A stretch of DNA of 64,000 nucleotides from Streptomyces sulfonofaciens (GTDB lineage Bacteria; Actinomycetota; Actinomycetes; Streptomycetales; Streptomycetaceae). Position 1 is the first letter of the stretch; each line of letters starts with the position of its first letter. The DNA is taken from the NCBI RefSeq assembly GCF_014656295.1, contig NZ_BNCD01000025.1, positions 39,664 through 103,663 on the forward strand, written 5' to 3'. A model generated the notes under the pieces. That model ran no database searches and was not told where the DNA came from. It saw only the letters and a program-made list of their open reading frames with translations. The position numbers were made by a program, and so were the translations under genes. Of the stretch, positions 21,443 through 32,108 are shown one piece after another.

Positions 21443-23095
21443 CTAGTTCACCGACACCGCGGACCAGGCCGCCGCCACGGCGGCGTGCTCGGCGCTGTTC
21501 GCACCGTAGAGGTCCGACGCCGCGGAGAGCGTGGCCTTGCGCGCGCCCGCGTAGTCGGTGGAGGAGGTCATGTAGACGGTGAGCGCGCGGTACCAGAGCG
21601 CGCCGAGCTTGTCCTTGCCGATGCCGGTCAGCGAGGATCCGTTGCAGGTGGTGCCGTCGCTCCGCACCCCGCCGATGTCCTTCGGCCCGCTGCCCTCGGC
21701 GAGCAGGTAGGCGAAGTGGTTCGCGACCCCGGACGAGTAGTGCACGTCCAGGTTCTTGACCGACGAACTCCAGCAGTCCGCCGACTGGCCGTCCTTCGAG
21801 GGCTGGTCCATGAACCTGAGCGCCTGCGTGCCGGCGCCGGACCGGACGATCTTCTCGCCGATCAGCCAGTCCCCGGGGTCCGAGGCGTTCTTCGCGTAGA
21901 ACTCCACGAGCGTGCCGAAGATGTCCGACGTCGCCTCGTTCAGGCCGCCGGACTCACCGGAGTAGGTGAGGCCCGCGGTGGCCGCCGTGACGCCGTGCGA
22001 CATCTCGTGGCCGGTGACGTCCAGCGCCACCAGCGGTCCGAAGGTCGTCCCGTCGCCGTCGCCGTACGTCATGCAGAAGCAGGTGTCGTCCCAGAAGGCG
22101 TTGTTGTAGGCGTTGCCGTAGTGGACCCTGTTGTACGAGCCCTTGCCGTCGTTGCCGATGCCGTTCCTGCCGTGCACGTTCCTGTAGTAGTCGAAGGTGG
22201 TGTCCGTGCCGTACTGGGCGTCGACCGCCGCGCTGGCGCGGTCCGTGTCGGAGCCCGTGCCCCAGTGGTTGTCGGCGTCGGTGAACAGGTCGGCCGGGGC
22301 GCGGCTGATGCAGATGGTCAGGATGCACAGGTCGGTCTTGTTCCGGGCGTCACCGGTGTACGTGCCGCCCCGGGTGGCGTCCGACAGCTCGTAGCCGGAG
22401 CCGCCCTGGGTGGTCTGCAACGGCACGGTGCCGCTGTACAGCGACTTGCCGTCGCCGGTGGCGCTCTCCAGCGAGTCCCAGGCGTCGATCCGGCTGCCGT
22501 CCGAAGCGTCGGTGAGCACCACCCGGGCCACCGGGTTGCCCAGCGGGTCCTTGCCCGCCGTGCCGGTCCGCCAGGCCAGTCGCGGCGCCCCGTGCAGCGC
22601 GTCCACGACCAGTTCCGGCCTGGTCACCACGCTGCTGAGCCGCTCGCCGCGGTGCGCGCCGCGCAGCGCGCCCGCGCCCAGGCCGGCGGCCCGCTGCGAC
22701 GACAGCAGGGGGGTGACGGAGGGTACGGACACGTCCCCGGACACCGCGCGGTCGGCACCGCGGTAGCCGCCGTCCGGTGCCAGGTGGACGACGAAGTCGC
22801 CGCCGAGGACGGGCAGCCCGCGGTACGTGCGGTCGTAGCGCACGTGCTGGCTGCCGTCGGGGTCCACGACGACGTCGCGGACGGTGCTCTTCTCGGCCTT
22901 GGTGAGGTCGAGGTCCGCGGCGTGGTCGCCGACCGCCGTTTCCGCGTGGCGGATGGCGTCGGCGCGGCTCCACTGCGGTGGCGCGTCCGCACCGGCTGTC
23001 GGGGCGAGGGCCGCGGCCAGCAGGGTGACGGCGGCGGCGAGGGTGCCGGCGAGGGTGAGGGGAGCGGATATGCGGGGCGCTCGGATATGTCTCAT
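21443..23095 (-). CDS. Secreted M4-family (thermolysin-like) metalloprotease
   Basis: A 550-residue prepro-protease. The signal peptide is at residues 1-37. An FTP/PepSY propeptide is followed by the mature zinc protease with HEMSH (His363, Glu364, His367), third ligand Glu387 in GLNEATSD, and a downstream SGVANHF motif. Four Cys around the catalytic region (CILTIC, CFC) may form disulfides. GAGGAGG precedes ATG 23095. It should degrade extracellular protein. It is divergent from cutA, with a CTGATG-TCC-CATCAG dyad (23144-23158) in the gap, and ends against a strong terminator. Confidence 0.93.
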   Translation of the reverse strand: MRHIRAPRISAPLTLAGTLAAAVTLLAAALAPTAGADAPPQWSRADAIRHAETAVGDHAADLDLTKAEKSTVRDVVVDPDGSQHVRYDRTYRGLPVLGGDFVVHLAPDGGYRGADRAVSGDVSVPSVTPLLSSQRAAGLGAGALRGAHRGERLSSVVTRPELVVDALHGAPRLAWRTGTAGKDPLGNPVARVVLTDASDGSRIDAWDSLESATGDGKSLYSGTVPLQTTQGGSGYELSDATRGGTYTGDARNKTDLCILTICISRAPADLFTDADNHWGTGSDTDRASAAVDAQYGTDTTFDYYRNVHGRNGIGNDGKGSYNRVHYGNAYNNAFWDDTCFCMTYGDGDGTTFGPLVALDVTGHEMSHGVTAATAGLTYSGESGGLNEATSDIFGTLVEFYAKNASDPGDWLIGEKIVRSGAGTQALRFMDQPSKDGQSADCWSSSVKNLDVHYSSGVANHFAYLLAEGSGPKDIGGVRSDGTTCNGSSLTGIGKDKLGALWYRALTVYMTSSTDYAGARKATLSAASDLYGANSAEHAAVAAAWSAVSVN

Positions 23096-23143
23096 CGTGT
23101 CGTCGGCCTCCTCGGGAACACGGGAGTGCGCGCACGCGGCACG

Positions 23144-23158
23144 CTGATGTCCCATCAG
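23144..23158. promoter_or_regulatory. Short dyad upstream of the M4 protease
   Basis: CTGATG-TCC-CATCAG, with another CTGATG half-site at 23168-23173, about 50 nt upstream of the protease start. It could be an operator or an mRNA leader hairpin. Confidence 0.3.
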
Positions 23159-23326
23159 GTGTACGGGCTGATGACCTGGCATGTCCATACCGCCTCGGGT
23201 GGAGAGGCGGTGCAAGGGTTGCAACGGGTGAGAATCGGTGGACCGTTTCGGAGGGAAGGGACCGCGGGGTGCGCCGGTGCGGCACCGGGCCGCCGGCGGG
23301 AACCGCGGGACGAGAGGAGTACGCCC

Positions 23327-23665
23327 ATGACGACCGACACCAGCGCCTCCGCCTGGCTCACCGTGCTGACCACCACGGACGCCGCGGAGAAGGCGGAACA
23401 CCTGGCACGCGGTGCGGTGCGGGCGCGGCATGCCGCGTGTGCGCAGATCAACGGGCCGGTGACGTCCGTCTACCGGTGGAAGGGGGAGATCGAGACAGCG
23501 CAGGAGTGGCAGGTGCTCTTCAAGACGAGCGAGGGCCGCTATCCGGAGCTGGAGTCGTGGCTGCTGTCGGTCCACGACTACGACACGCCCGAGATCATCG
23601 CCACACCGGTGGTCCGCGGCAGTGCGGGCTACCTGGGCTGGCTGGAGGAGGAGACGGCCGGATAG
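23327..23665 (+). CDS. cutA: CutA1 divalent-cation tolerance protein
   Basis: A 112-residue protein of the trimeric, ferredoxin-fold CutA1 family. Typical segments are WLTVLTTTDAAEKAEHLARG, CAQINGPVTSVYRWKGEIETAQEWQVLFKT and YPELESWLLSVHDYDTPEIIATPV. Length and the conserved Cys in ACAQI are as usual. AGAGGAG precedes ATG 23327. It is linked to copper tolerance and signalling in other organisms, but the molecular role is unsettled. Divergent from the M4 protease. Confidence 0.95.
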   Translation: MTTDTSASAWLTVLTTTDAAEKAEHLARGAVRARHAACAQINGPVTSVYRWKGEIETAQEWQVLFKTSEGRYPELESWLLSVHDYDTPEIIATPVVRGSAGYLGWLEEETAG

Positions 23666-24100
23666 CGCAGGGGCGGGGGCGGGGGCGGGGCGCGTTCGTG
23701 CCGGACGGTGGGCCCGCCCCCTCGACGGTGGGCCCGCCACCGGTGGTGGGCCGACCCCGGTGGTCGGCTGCTGCGAGAACGGTGGGCCCGCCAGGCCGGC
23801 CAGTACGGACAGGGCGGCACCGGTGGTGGCCCCGTGCCCCGGTGGCGCGCGTGCGGCGGTGGGACGGGACGGACGGGACGGACGGGACGTGGTGCGGTGG
23901 GGCGGGCGGAGCCGGCGGGTGGCGCGGGCCTCCGGCGCGGGCGCGGGCGTGGGCGCGTGCGCGGGCACGGCGGTGGTCCGGCGCGGGCCGGCGTGCCGGT
24001 GCGGGCCTGCGTGCCGGAGCGCGGCACGGAGCGCGGCGGCGGGCGGCCGTGGTGAGGCGCCGACCAGCGCTTCCCGCACTGCTGCCGTCCGCCCGCGCAC
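23666..24100. repeat. Repeat-rich intergenic region
   Basis: No gene is supported. It contains three copies of ACGGTGGGCCCGCC (23704-23717, 23724-23737, 23779-23792), a tandem GGGACGGAC-like 9-bp array (about 23867-23891), and GCGGGCGTG-type low complexity. It separates the convergent cutA and nitrate reductase genes. Confidence 0.6.
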
Positions 24101-26437
<2,337 letters not shown>

Positions 26438-26440
26438 ATC

Positions 26441-26458
26441 CGCACGGTGCACCGTGCG
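26441..26458. promoter_or_regulatory. Perfect 18-bp palindrome at the narB start
   Basis: CGCACGGTGCACCGTGCG is self-complementary over 18 bp and ends 3 nt before ATG 26437. It overlaps the putative -10 CACCGT. It could be a repressor or co-activator site (for example for NnaR, whose site I cannot confirm) or an initiation-region structure. Confidence 0.5.
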
Positions 26459-26459
26459 T

Positions 26460-26497
26460 GTTACGGGGCCCGGCCGCACGGGTTACGGCGCCGGTAC
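26460..26497 (-). promoter_or_regulatory. GlnR-like box upstream of narB
   Basis: On the minus strand GTACC-N6-GTAAC-N6-GGCCG-N6-GTAAC with 11-bp spacing; three of four units fit GTnAC/GAAAC. It ends 22 nt before ATG 26437, the same distance as at the nitrite reductase operon. Confidence 0.55.
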
Positions 26498-26664
26498 GGG
26501 CGGCTCCCCGGGCCGGCGGGCGTGCGGTGAGGCGGGTCCACGGGCGTGAGGTGGGGATGGTCCATGGGCGAGAGATCGGGCGGGCCGCGGGCACGGCGCC
26601 CCGCACCTGTGGCCCGTACCCGTCGCCCCGTGCCCGTGGCGCCGCATCCCTCGCCCCGTACCCG

Positions 26665-27612
26665 TCACCCCGCCCGGGCCAGTGCCTCGGCTATGCCCTT
26701 CTCCCTGGGGCCGAGGAAGCGCGGGTCCGGCCGGACGGCGGCGTCCACGGCGGCCTTGGCCGCGGCGAACAGTTCTCTGGTGGCGCCGTAGTACCAGGTC
26801 GTGTCGCGGACGTCGGCGACCCCGACGCCGTACGGGGTGAGCCCGGCGGCCCTGCAGAGCGCGACCGCACGGCGGATGTGGAAGTCCTGGCTGATCAGCA
26901 CCGCGCGCCGCACTCCGAAGACCTTCCTGGCGCGTATGCACGAGTCCCAGGTGTCGAAGCCCGCGTAGTCGGTCACGACCCGCCGGCCGGGCACGCCGTG
27001 CCGGGCGAGGTAGGCGCGCATGGCGTCGGGCTCGTCGTAGTCCTTGCGGCTGTTGTCGCCGGTGACCAGGACGACCTTGATGCGGCCGGTCGTGTACAGC
27101 AGGGCCGCGGTGTCCAGGCGGTGGGCGAGGTAGGGGGACGGTTCGCCGTCCCACAGGCCCGCGCCGAAGACGACCGCCACCTCCGTGCGCGGCACGTCGC
27201 CCGGGGTGCGCAGGCGGCCGTCCGCGGTCAGGAACATCCAGGTGGCGGGCAGCAGGGCGAGCACGCACAGGCCCATGAGGACCTGCACGGCGCGCCGCCG
27301 GCCCGCGCGGTCCCTCGGCATCCCCGGCCACGCAGGCCACCACGGCACCCGCGCGGGGCCCCGCCCGCGCCACCGCTCCGCCGCCGGCCCCGCCCCCGAC
27401 CGCCCCGCGGGCCCCCGCGCCTGCGCGGGCGCGCCCGCCGCCGACCGCTCCCGCTCCCCGGCACGCTCCGCGGACCCCGCAGCCCCCGCGGACGCCCGGG
27501 CGTCCGGGCGCTTCCGCGGCTCCCGTGCGCCGTCGCGCCGAGGCCCCTCGGACAGGCCCCTCTCCGCCCGCTGCGGAGGACCCGCCCCCTCGGTGCTCCC
27601 GCCATGCCCCAT
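26665..27612 (-). CDS. SanA/YdcF-like (DUF218) membrane protein
   Basis: A 315-residue protein from ATG 27612 (GGGGG upstream). The first about 95 residues are Gly/Arg/Ala low complexity. A membrane helix (VLMGLCVLALLPATWMFL) and the DUF218 domain follow: EVAVVFGAGLWDGEPSPYLAHRLDTA, VLVTGDNSRKDYDEPDAM, DYAGFDTWDSCIRAR and LISQDFHIRRAVALC. The family includes E. coli SanA, affecting envelope permeability to vancomycin. ATG 27321, just before the helix, would give a normal family length (about 218 residues) and is a serious alternative start. Confidence 0.8.
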   Translation of the reverse strand: MGHGGSTEGAGPPQRAERGLSEGPRRDGAREPRKRPDARASAGAAGSAERAGERERSAAGAPAQARGPAGRSGAGPAAERWRGRGPARVPWWPAWPGMPRDRAGRRRAVQVLMGLCVLALLPATWMFLTADGRLRTPGDVPRTEVAVVFGAGLWDGEPSPYLAHRLDTAALLYTTGRIKVVLVTGDNSRKDYDEPDAMRAYLARHGVPGRRVVTDYAGFDTWDSCIRARKVFGVRRAVLISQDFHIRRAVALCRAAGLTPYGVGVADVRDTTWYYGATRELFAAAKAAVDAAVRPDPRFLGPREKGIAEALARAG

Positions 27613-27643
27613 CAGACCCCCTGTCCCGTCCCCGTGACTCCCG

Positions 27644-27689
27644 ACACCCGCGCGCCCACACACCCGCGCGCCCACACACCCGCGCGCCC
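27644..27689. repeat. 16-bp tandem repeat
   Basis: ACACCCGCGCGCCC recurs at 27644, 27660 and 27676 with period 16, in the gap between the divergent SanA-like and chelatase genes, upstream of the chelatase promoter. Confidence 0.75.
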
Positions 27690-27799
27690 GACGCCCGCGC
27701 ATCCCCGCTCCCGCCCCCTCACCGGTTGTCGGTGATCCACCGTAGGACACCCCACTGACAACCGCCCCGCGAGCACCGTGAGCCGGGCAGAAAGCGGCT

Positions 27800-27842
27800 G
27801 TGACCGCCGTGCAACGGGACCGCAACGTGCCGGGGCCACCAT
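27800..27842 (+). promoter_or_regulatory. GlnR-like box and -10 of the chelatase gene
   Basis: GTGAC (27800-27804)-N6-GCAAC (27811-27815)-N6-GCAAC (27822-27826), 11-bp period. The array ends exactly 22 nt before ATG 27849, and CACCAT (27837-27842) sits 6 nt before the ATG. The geometry is identical to the nitrite and nitrate reductase promoters. Confidence 0.6.
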
Positions 27843-27848
27843 CGCTTC

Positions 27849-28778
27849 ATGACGGTGCCAGGCAATCCGCTCACGACGGTGTCCAGCAATCCGCGCAGCG
27901 CACTCCCCGCCCGCGCCGCGGGAGCCCCGCCCGCGCTTGTCGCCGTGGCGCACGGCAGCCGTGACCCGCGGGCGCTCGACACCGTCCGGGCCCTGCTCGG
28001 CCTGGTGCGGGCGCTGCGGCCGGAACTCACTGTGCGGTTCGGGCACATCGAGCTGAACGAGCCGCCGCTGTCCGCCGCGCTCGCCGCCCTGCCGCCCGGC
28101 CGCGCGGTGCTGGTGCCCCTGCTGCTCGGCCGCGGGCACCACGTCTCGTACGACATACCGGCCGCCGCGGCCGACGCGCCGCACCTGGAGAGCTGTTTCG
28201 CCGCCCCGCTCGGACCGCATCCGCTGCTCGCCGAAGTGCTCCACGAGCGGCTGCTCGAAGCGGGCTGGCGGGTGCCCGGTCCCGCCGACGGCCCCCCGGG
28301 GCCCGGCGCCCGCGAGGTGTCCGCCGCCCGGGCGACCACGGGGCACGGGGCCGTGCCCCGCATCCGCGGCGGGCGCCCGCGCCGCCGTCCGCACCCGTCC
28401 GCCACGCACGCCGTCGTGCTGGCCGCGGCAGGCTCCCGTGACCCGGACGCGGCCGTGGACACCCGTGCGACGGCCGCGCTGCTCGCCGCCCGCCTCGGAG
28501 TGCCGGTGGTCCCGGCGTACGCGTCCGCTGCCGCGCCGAGCGTGCCCGAGGCGCTACGGATGCTGGCGATCGGCGGCTGGCGGCACACCGTCGTCGCCTC
28601 GTACTTCACCGCCCCGGGGCGGTTCGCGACCCAGAGCGCGGATGCGGCCGCAGGATGCGCCTCCGCGCCCCTGGGCGCCCACCCCGCCATGGCCCGCCTC
28701 CTCCTGCACCGCTACGACCAGGCCCTCGCCACGGCCGCCCGGCGCCGTCCTCAGCCCCACCGCCTCACCTCCGCCTAG
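27849..28778 (+). CDS. Sirohydrochlorin chelatase (CbiX/SirB family)
   Basis: A 309-residue protein with two related chelatase half-domains. The first has LVAVAHGSRDPRALDTVRAL with the metal-binding His, then FGHIELNEPPLSAAL and VPLLLGRGHHVSYDIP. The second has VVLAAAGSRDPDAAVDTRATA and VASYFTAPGRFATQ. The Ala/Arg/Pro linker between them is about residues 145-180. It inserts Fe2+ into sirohydrochlorin to make siroheme, the cofactor of NirB. The second domain lacks the HGS histidine (AAGSRD), so it may be non-catalytic. ATG 27849 has no ribosome-binding site and follows the shared nitrogen promoter. Confidence 0.9.
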   Translation: MTVPGNPLTTVSSNPRSALPARAAGAPPALVAVAHGSRDPRALDTVRALLGLVRALRPELTVRFGHIELNEPPLSAALAALPPGRAVLVPLLLGRGHHVSYDIPAAAADAPHLESCFAAPLGPHPLLAEVLHERLLEAGWRVPGPADGPPGPGAREVSAARATTGHGAVPRIRGGRPRRRPHPSATHAVVLAAAGSRDPDAAVDTRATAALLAARLGVPVVPAYASAAAPSVPEALRMLAIGGWRHTVVASYFTAPGRFATQSADAAAGCASAPLGAHPAMARLLLHRYDQALATAARRRPQPHRLTSA

Positions 28779-28905
28779 GGCCCGGACGGCGCTCCCGGGC
28801 CGCGCTCACCCGCCCCTCCCGGCAGCGAGGGACCGGACCCGCCGGCCCCCGCGCCCGGCCGCGTCCCCGCGCCCGCGTACCCGGCCGGAACGCCCCCTTT
28901 GCGCG

Positions 28906-28911
28906 TACTGT
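28906..28911 (+). promoter_or_regulatory. -10 element of leaderless dgt
   Basis: TACTGT ends 6 nt before ATG 28918 and no Shine-Dalgarno is present. No good -35 is visible. Confidence 0.45.
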
Positions 28912-28917
28912 CGGTGC

Positions 28918-30423
28918 ATGGAAGGCACCACACCGGGCACGGGGGAGGCTGTGCACCCCTCCTCCTCAGCGTCGTCTGCGTCGTCTGCGTCCCCGACGCC
29001 GTCCGCGCCCTCCGTGCCGCCGGCGCCGTTCCCGGGCGCCGCGCGCTACGACGCCGCGGCCCTGGAACGCTGGGCCGCGGAGCCGGACAAGCGCCCGGGA
29101 CGCACCGCGTTCCAGCGTGACCGCGCGCGCGTGCTGCACTCCGCGGCGCTGCGCAGGCTCGCAGGCAAGACGCAGGTCGTCACCCCCGGCACCTACAGCC
29201 AGGCGTGGGACCCGAGCCCCCGCACCCGTCTGACGCACTCCCTGGAGTGCGCCCAGGTGGGCCGCGAGCTCGGCGCGGCCCTCGGCTGCGACCCCGACCT
29301 CGTCGAGACCGCCTGCCTCTCCCACGACCTCGGCCATCCGCCCTTCGGCCACAACGGCGAACAGGCCCTGAACGAGGTCGCGAAGGACTGCGGAGGCTTC
29401 GAGGGCAACGCCCAGTCACTGCGGCTGCTCACCCGCCTCGAACCCAAGCGGTTCGTCCGGGCGGGCACCGTGACCCGGGCGGGTGCCGCGGGCGGTCCGT
29501 CCGCGGACCCGCCGCAGCAGACGCCGGGGAACCCGCCAGGACCGTCCGAGGAACTGGTCAGCGTGGGCCTCAACCTCACCCGTGCGGCTCTCGACGCCGC
29601 CACCAAATACCCCTGGCCGCTCGGCGGCCACCCCACCGACCCGGACTCGCGGAAGTTCGGCGTGTACGAGGACGACCGGCCCGTCTTCGACTGGTTCCGC
29701 AGGGGCGCCCCGCCGTACCGCATCTGCTTCGAGGCCCAGGTCATGGACTGGTCCGACGACGTCGCCTACTCGGTGCACGACCTGGAGGACGGCCTGCACG
29801 CCGGACACGTGGACCCCAACGCGCTCTGCGCCGAGCCGGAGCGCCGCGCGATCCTCGACGTGGCGATCGGCAGGTACGTCCCCGCGGACACCGGCCCCGA
29901 GGAGCTGGCTGAGGCGCTCGACCGGCTGCTCGACCAGGAGTGGTGGCCGCACGGGTACGACGGTTCCTCCGTGGCCCAGGCCCGCCTCAAGGACGCCACC
30001 AGCCAGCTCATCGGCCGGTTCTGCCTGGCCGCCGAGTCCGCCACGCACGCCCGCTGGGGGCCCCGGCCCGGCGGCGGGCGGGCCGGGTCCGGCGCCGGCG
30101 GGCTCAGCAGGTACGAGGCACAGCTCGTGGTGCCGCGCGCCACCCGCAACGAGTGCGCGGTCCTCAAGGCCGTCGCCGACCTGTACGTCATGCAGCGCGC
30201 CGAGCAGGAGCGGCTCCGCGCCGACCAGCGGGTGATCGTCGCCGAGCTGGCCGCCGCCCTCGCGGCACGGGCGCCGGAGGGCCTGGACCCGCAGTTCCGG
30301 GCGCTGTTCGACACGGCCGCGGACGACCGGGCCCGCAAACGTGTGATCGTCGACCAGATCGCGTCCCTCACCGACGCCACCGCCCGCGCCCTGCACCGCA
30401 GGTTCACGCGGCGGGCGGCCTGA
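28918..30423 (+). CDS. dgt: Deoxyguanosinetriphosphate triphosphohydrolase-like protein
   Basis: A 501-residue HD-superfamily dNTPase producing deoxynucleoside and triphosphate. The Ser/Ala/Pro N-terminal tail of about 35 residues is followed by the domain: FQRDRARVLHSAALRRLAGKTQV, RTRLTHSLECAQVGREL with the metal His, CLSHDLGHPPFGHNGE with the HD pair, and FEGNAQSLRLLTRLE. Inserts near 185-205 and 380-395 are Pro/Gly-rich. The position upstream of dnaG and a primary-type sigma is, as I recall, conserved in streptomycetes. ATG 28918 with TACTGT 6 nt upstream suggests a leaderless transcript. Confidence 0.93.
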   Translation: MEGTTPGTGEAVHPSSSASSASSASPTPSAPSVPPAPFPGAARYDAAALERWAAEPDKRPGRTAFQRDRARVLHSAALRRLAGKTQVVTPGTYSQAWDPSPRTRLTHSLECAQVGRELGAALGCDPDLVETACLSHDLGHPPFGHNGEQALNEVAKDCGGFEGNAQSLRLLTRLEPKRFVRAGTVTRAGAAGGPSADPPQQTPGNPPGPSEELVSVGLNLTRAALDAATKYPWPLGGHPTDPDSRKFGVYEDDRPVFDWFRRGAPPYRICFEAQVMDWSDDVAYSVHDLEDGLHAGHVDPNALCAEPERRAILDVAIGRYVPADTGPEELAEALDRLLDQEWWPHGYDGSSVAQARLKDATSQLIGRFCLAAESATHARWGPRPGGGRAGSGAGGLSRYEAQLVVPRATRNECAVLKAVADLYVMQRAEQERLRADQRVIVAELAAALAARAPEGLDPQFRALFDTAADDRARKRVIVDQIASLTDATARALHRRFTRRAA

Positions 30424-30603
30424 GCGGCCCCCCGGGGCGGGGTGGCCCGCCGGCGCCCGGCCCCGCGGGACCCGTGTCCCGGCGGGCCTCGCGGGCACCG
30501 GGTGTGACGACCACTGGCCTGTTCGGGCCACTCCCTCTTCCCGCGGCAGGCAGGGTGCGGGAGGCTCGCATAGGGCGCCATGGTCAACAGGAGGAGGCAC
30601 CAA

Positions 30604-31869
30604 GTGGTCGACGCGGATCAGACGTTCGTCATCGTCGGAGGAGGCCTGGCCGGAGCGAAGGCGGCGGAGACGCTCCGCGCCGAGGGCTTCACCGGGCGGG
30701 TGATCCTCATCGGCGACGAGCGTGACCATCCGTACGAGCGCCCGCCGCTGTCCAAGGGCTACCTGCTCGGCAAGGAGCCGCGCGACAGCGTCTTCGTCCA
30801 CGAGCCCGCCTGGTACGCACAGGCCGACGTCGAACTCCACCTCGGCCAGTTCGCCGTCGCCGTCGAACGCTCGCAGAAGGCGGTACGGCTCGGCGACGGC
30901 ACCCTGGTCCGCTACGACAAGCTGCTGCTGGCCACCGGTGCGGAGCCGCGCAGGCTCGACATCCCCGGTACCGGCCTCGCCGGCGTGCACCACCTGCGGC
31001 GGCTCGCGCACGCCGAGCGGCTGCGCGGCGTCCTCGCCTCGCTCGGCCGGGACAACGGCCACCTGGTGATCGCCGGCGCGGGCTGGATCGGTCTGGAGGC
31101 CGCCGCGGCCGCGCGCGAGTACGGTGCCGAGGTCACCGTCGTGGAACCGCAGGCGGCACCGCTGTACGGGGTGCTCGGGCCCGAGGTCGGCCAGATCTTC
31201 ACCGACCTGCACGCCGAGCACGGCGTCCGCTTCCACTTCGGCGCCCGGCTCACCGAGATCGTCGGCCAGGACGGCATGGTCCTCGCGGCCCGCACCGACG
31301 ACGGCGAGGAGCATCCCGCGCACGACGTGCTCGCCGCGATCGGCGCCGCCCCGCGCACCGCCCTCGCCGAGTCCGCCGGCCTTGACCTGGTCGATGCCGC
31401 CCGCGGCGGCGGGATCGCCGTGGACGCCTCGCTGCGCACCTCGGACCCGGACATCTACGCCGCCGGCGACGTGGCCGCCGCACGGCACCCGCTGTTCGGC
31501 GGCGACCGGCTGCGCGTCGAGCACTGGGCCAACGCGCTGAACGGCGGCCCCGCGGCCGCCCGCGCCATGCTCGGCCGCGAGGTCAGCTACGAGCGGGTGC
31601 CGTACTTCTTCTCCGACCAGTACGACGTGGGCCTGGAGTACTCGGGCTGGGCGCCGCCCGGATCCTACGACCAGGTGGTGCTGCGCGGGGACGCCGCCAA
31701 ACGGGAGTTCATCGCCTTCTGGCTCGCGGACGGGCGGGTGCTCGCCGGGATGAACGTCAACGTGTGGGACGTCACCGGGCCCGTCCAGAAGCTGATCGCC
31801 GCCCGCACCCGGGTGGACGCGGACGCCCTGGCGGATCCGTCCGTGCCCCTGGACTCCCTCGCCGGCTGA
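30604..31869 (+). CDS. NAD(P)/FAD-dependent ferredoxin reductase
   Basis: A 421-residue flavoprotein of the BphA4/rubredoxin-reductase type. It has FVIVGGGLAGAKAAETLR (FAD), ERPPLSKGYL, LLLATGAEPRRL, the second Rossmann GAGWIGLEAAAAAREYG (NAD(P)H), IYAAGDVAAARHP and a C-terminal reductase domain with FFSDQYDVGLEYSG. It passes electrons from NAD(P)H to a ferredoxin, perhaps for P450s or for nitrate reductase. GTG 30604 was chosen: GGAGGAGG lies 6 nt before it, whereas ATG 30580 has none. It stands alone between dgt and dnaG. Confidence 0.92.
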   Translation: MVDADQTFVIVGGGLAGAKAAETLRAEGFTGRVILIGDERDHPYERPPLSKGYLLGKEPRDSVFVHEPAWYAQADVELHLGQFAVAVERSQKAVRLGDGTLVRYDKLLLATGAEPRRLDIPGTGLAGVHHLRRLAHAERLRGVLASLGRDNGHLVIAGAGWIGLEAAAAAREYGAEVTVVEPQAAPLYGVLGPEVGQIFTDLHAEHGVRFHFGARLTEIVGQDGMVLAARTDDGEEHPAHDVLAAIGAAPRTALAESAGLDLVDAARGGGIAVDASLRTSDPDIYAAGDVAAARHPLFGGDRLRVEHWANALNGGPAAARAMLGREVSYERVPYFFSDQYDVGLEYSGWAPPGSYDQVVLRGDAAKREFIAFWLADGRVLAGMNVNVWDVTGPVQKLIAARTRVDADALADPSVPLDSLAG

Positions 31870-32096
31870 CCCGCCGGCGGCCCGGGACCGCACCTTTCCC
31901 GCGGCCCGCCGCAGGCCCGGGACCGGAGGAGGACCCCGCCCGCCCGCGGTCGTCCACGGCCCTTTCCACGGCCGCGCACGGCCGCCGCCCGGTGGGCGGG
32001 AGGGGGCCGCAGGGGCCCCCGCGTGCCGGCGGCGGCCGCCCGCTCAGGGGTGACCGGTCGCACCCTTGCGCGTACCCCCGCGGTGCCGCGGCGCCG

Positions 32097-32102
32097 TAGA
32101 AT
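32097..32102 (+). promoter_or_regulatory. -10 element of leaderless dnaG
   Basis: TAGAAT followed by CTCCGC and the GTG start (32109). The FGGY kinase has CAGAAT-CTCCGT-ATG at 41207-41193 on the other strand, an almost identical arrangement. Confidence 0.5.
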
Positions 32103-32108
32103 CTCCGC

